From the NCBI RefSeq assembly GCF_963576675.1, contig NC_088914.1, positions 82,334,441 to 82,398,440 of the forward strand: a DNA stretch of 64,000 nt, written 5' to 3'. This DNA comes from Euphorbia lathyris. Its lineage: Eukaryota; Streptophyta; Magnoliopsida; Malpighiales; Euphorbiaceae. Below, one piece after another: positions 61,150 through 64,000 of this stretch (the first letter of the stretch is position 1; each line of letters starts with the position of its first letter). Made by a program: the position numbers and the translations under genes. A model generated the notes under the pieces. The model worked only from the letters and a program-made list of their open reading frames with translations, was not told the origin of the DNA and made no database searches.

Positions 61150-64000
61150 CCTACAAGTTCACCTTGCAATGCTTTACAAGATGTACAATGTTGAATGACG
61201 CTTGACACGACTGACACTTGTGAGATTGAGACGACCCTCATGATGAGTAAAGTTCCCTAGGACGCTAGGTATTGGAGGGGTAGCGACATGAGTGGTGGGA
61301 ATGACATACTTGGTACATTGATACGACTCACGATCTAAAAAGAACAACCTAAGTGACCATGCATGAGGTGTATGTGAGGGATTGCCATCCTTGGTGGCAA
61401 TGACGTACTTCGAAGATAGGCGGTGTTACACGGACTGATGTGACGCTCATGGTATGTCCGAGACTCAAACAGACCGTGATGGAGGCATGCGGGGCATTTG
61501 TCCATAGTTTACTTGGTATCGATACTGATAACAGGGAACCGTCTTTCTGGGAAACACAAGTTTCCTGAAACAGACCGACATAGAGGGCGTGTCCTAAACT
61601 AGAAGCAAGCGGGATAAGACCACCGCATGTGGGGTGTGGGTCGATGGTTAGTTTAAACCCAAGACACAAATGCGTAGACGTACCAACGGAACCTTGGCGG
61701 GCTATGCAGAAAGTGGTAACACACGGGGCGTGCCTCAAACAGGTTAAGGCATAAGGAGGACGCGAGTGACATACGTGATGTGTGCCAATTGTCAGCTTCT
61801 CTTGGAAAGCCACTATTGCAATGACGGGTATTATTTGACGGGATAATGCACACGGAATACCTGATACTCGAGGTTCGAATAGGATGCATATGTCAACATC
61901 GAGGCATGTGCCAATTATTAATTCCTACTCGACTCACTAGTGCTTGGGCAGAGTGGTTCGAAACATGGTGCATTTAGGAAATGCGGTGACGTACGTTGTA
62001 TGCCTTAGAGGTAGCCAAACGGCAGGATGGGAGTCCCACTTAATGTGCCCCCACGATTGACTTATACGCAACTGACGAACGATGTGATGGCTTGATTTTG
62101 GGATTTCAACCATCGTGGGGGAAATCCAACATGCTAGGTACGAGACACGAATAGGGTATGCATGCGACACACGTATTATCTGACCAACTCTGGGTATAGA
62201 TGAAGCATAGAGATGACTCGAGAGGTACCTTCTAACAACATTGGAAGTGTCAGCTACACACGATACCGACACGCATGGTGCAGTCTAAGGATTAACTTAA
62301 GCTAGAGACCCCAAATACCTCGATGAATTTGCGGACATCGATGCGTCTGGTAGAATGAGAAGTGTCCTAATTCGATCGAGGTATCAACGAGGCGGAAACG
62401 ACGACTTACCCGGTACGTGTCGAAGGTCAATTTGTTTCATAGCGCAAACCTGATGATGACATGTTTTATGAGAATCCCTAAAGATCTTATGTGGATATTT
62501 ACGACGTATAGGGTTCATCACCGATATTTGAGATGACTAGGACCTATTACTATGAACAACTCGAGGAGCAACGGGGACGCACACCAAGACCTTTGAGGTA
62601 AGTGCCAAATGTTGGATTTAGCCGCGGTATGAACAACTCGATACTACTGATACGAGCGAGACCCAAATAGCGACACATAGGGCATATGTCTCAGACTCGT
62701 AAATAAGGCAATTCAGAGTTTGGGGCGCATAGACAATAATACCAAGGGTGTAAGGGGAGCGTGTCGAGGATTTGACAACATAAACAAACCGCTGTTTGAG
62801 GCGTACTCAAGATATGAGTGACAATTTACAGGGCGTACGTCAAGAGTTTGATAGGAACCTCACAACATGAACGACTCAGTGTGTCGAGGTATGAGCGGGA
62901 TGCTCGAGACGGCCCCATAGGGTACGTGCCTAAGGGTGTGACTTAGACTCGATGACATGAATCACTTTATATGACAGGTACGGGCCAAAAGTCCACTTGA
63001 ACTTGTCGATACAAATGACTCGACGTTGGGGGTGTAAGCAAGATGCACGTGATGACATATATGAACTTGCCCCAGATTCGACTGGAACTCAATGTCATGA
63101 GTGACTCGACATCTGTCATGCGAATAGGACGTACCGAATCGCGTATGTGGATGCGTGCCACAAGCTTAACCCTGACTGGATGGTATAAACGACTCAGTCT
63201 TTGATATGTGAGTAAGGTGCGAGGGATGACATACGGAACACGCGTCAAAGGTCGGTCCAGAATTGGATAGCCAAATGACATATTCATGGGCTACAAATAT
63301 TGTCAATGACAAGGCGACCTGTGGGGCACATTTTGACAAGGCCCAACGTATGACTAAGGCACAAGCGGTGACATACGGGATATGCACCGAAAGCTGATAC
63401 ACGTGGCATGTCTTAGCGTGGGATATGCACCTAAGGTTTCGATCTTACAATCACGTAACTTTGGAGTATAGGTGCACGGCGCGCCGACACACGTGGCGTG
63501 TCTTAGCGTGCGAAGGTCATGATGGCAACCTACGAGGTGAGGGGCATGGATAATACCACAACGTAATTTGGAATCACCTAGGCATGGTGTATAGCGTGGC
63601 GACATCCGTGGGTATGTCTTGAGATACGAAAGGGAGGTGACGACGACCCGTGAGATTATGGTTCTATTTGAGATCAAGGTACCAGTCATAATCTTGAGAT
63701 GTGTTGGCTAAGGCGTAGCGACATACATGGTATGTCTTGTGGCGTAAGTAGGACGTGTGTGAGACATGTGACGAATGGTTAATTCGAGTCTCGGGGGGAA
63801 CCGATGCCATGACAATGTTTCTTTTTTTTTTTTGAACTATCGATAAGTTGTAAGTGACGTGGCGACACACATAGTATGTCTCGAGTCGACCATGCGGAAA
63901 GTGAACGGAATTTTCCCCACGATGTGAATGTTAGGACCACAAGGTACGACCACCAAGCAGTTTGGTATTGTTAACCATGACAGAGGGAGGCGGAGTACGT
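61150..64000. repeat. Degenerate tandem-repeat field, period about 88 bp
   Basis: Motifs of the type GATGACATGAACGACTCG and GACATACGNGGCRYGTG recur. In the best stretch they start near 62861, 62951, 63008, 63091, 63179 and 63268, spacing mostly 83-90 bp with one shortened unit. Copies are only about 50-65 percent alike. All ORFs here lack domains. Located in the leader region of Gypsy-2. Confidence 0.6.

Larger units (their letters stand above)
53251..64000 (-). mobile_element. Tat/Ogre-like LTR element without visible pol (Gypsy-2), continues past window
   Basis: A long LTR (53251-56174) ends in plus-strand TGTCTACA, followed by CC-rich sequence that is a polypurine tract on the minus strand. 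Then come tandem repeats, a gag-like ORF with a CHFHQKYGHETSTC finger on the minus strand, and a long repeat field. No protease, RT or integrase is seen between gag and LTR, so it is probably a non-autonomous derivative. It interrupts Copia-2 gag. The 5' LTR must be beyond 64000. Confidence 0.7.

Overview
This window is nuclear DNA from a flowering plant, most likely a eudicot. The evidence is AT-rich intergenic DNA, GT-AG introns, two plant-type genes (a vicilin-like cupin and an organelle-type PP2C phosphatase) and dense plant LTR retrotransposons, LINEs, hAT, Mutator and MITE elements. I cannot name the species.

Layout. 1-635: upstream DNA with a seed-type promoter (RY core, G-box, TATA). 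635-15413: a vicilin-like cupin gene that looks dead, with a shifted start, a lost splice acceptor and a frameshift in its Glu/Arg/Lys tail. Its first intron holds a Mutator-like TIR element (953-13655, 10-bp target duplication), which itself took three insertions: a 9.5-kb Copia element (1224-10724), a 0.8-kb hAT derivative (10940-11738) and a solo LTR (12087-13218). 16630-19323, minus strand: a four-exon PP2C gene that looks intact, with a MITE in intron 1 and a G-quadruplex motif in its probable 5' leader. 19.7-36.8 kb: gene-poor DNA with MITEs, a decayed LINE (23430-26190), a 1.4-kb hAT derivative (27194-28634) and a small Copia derivative carrying a poly(A)-binding-protein fragment (29098-30576).

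36853-46677: a complete, young Tat-lineage Gypsy element with 470-bp LTRs and ATTCT target duplication. Its gag-pol runs on the minus strand. A four-exon, 689-codon gene runs on the plus strand, antisense and convergent. 47.6-48.6 kb: a hAT derivative and a MITE. 48895-53250: the 3' part of a decayed Copia element. Its gag is interrupted at 53251 by a large Tat/Ogre-like element that continues past the window edge. That element has a 2.9-kb LTR, two related 39-bp minisatellites, a gag-like ORF but no visible pol, and a degenerate repeat field of about 88 bp period to 64000.

The most unusual signal is in this last element: several sets of hairpins in which a constant core is flanked by arms that differ from copy to copy yet remain self-complementary (53803-55219 and 58155-59066), plus a 22-bp-periodic hairpin array just upstream of its TATA box. 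A comparable GC-rich hairpin array of about 41 bp period sits in the leader of the first Copia element. Apart from the PP2C gene, the coding capacity here is mobile-element or pseudogene sequence.
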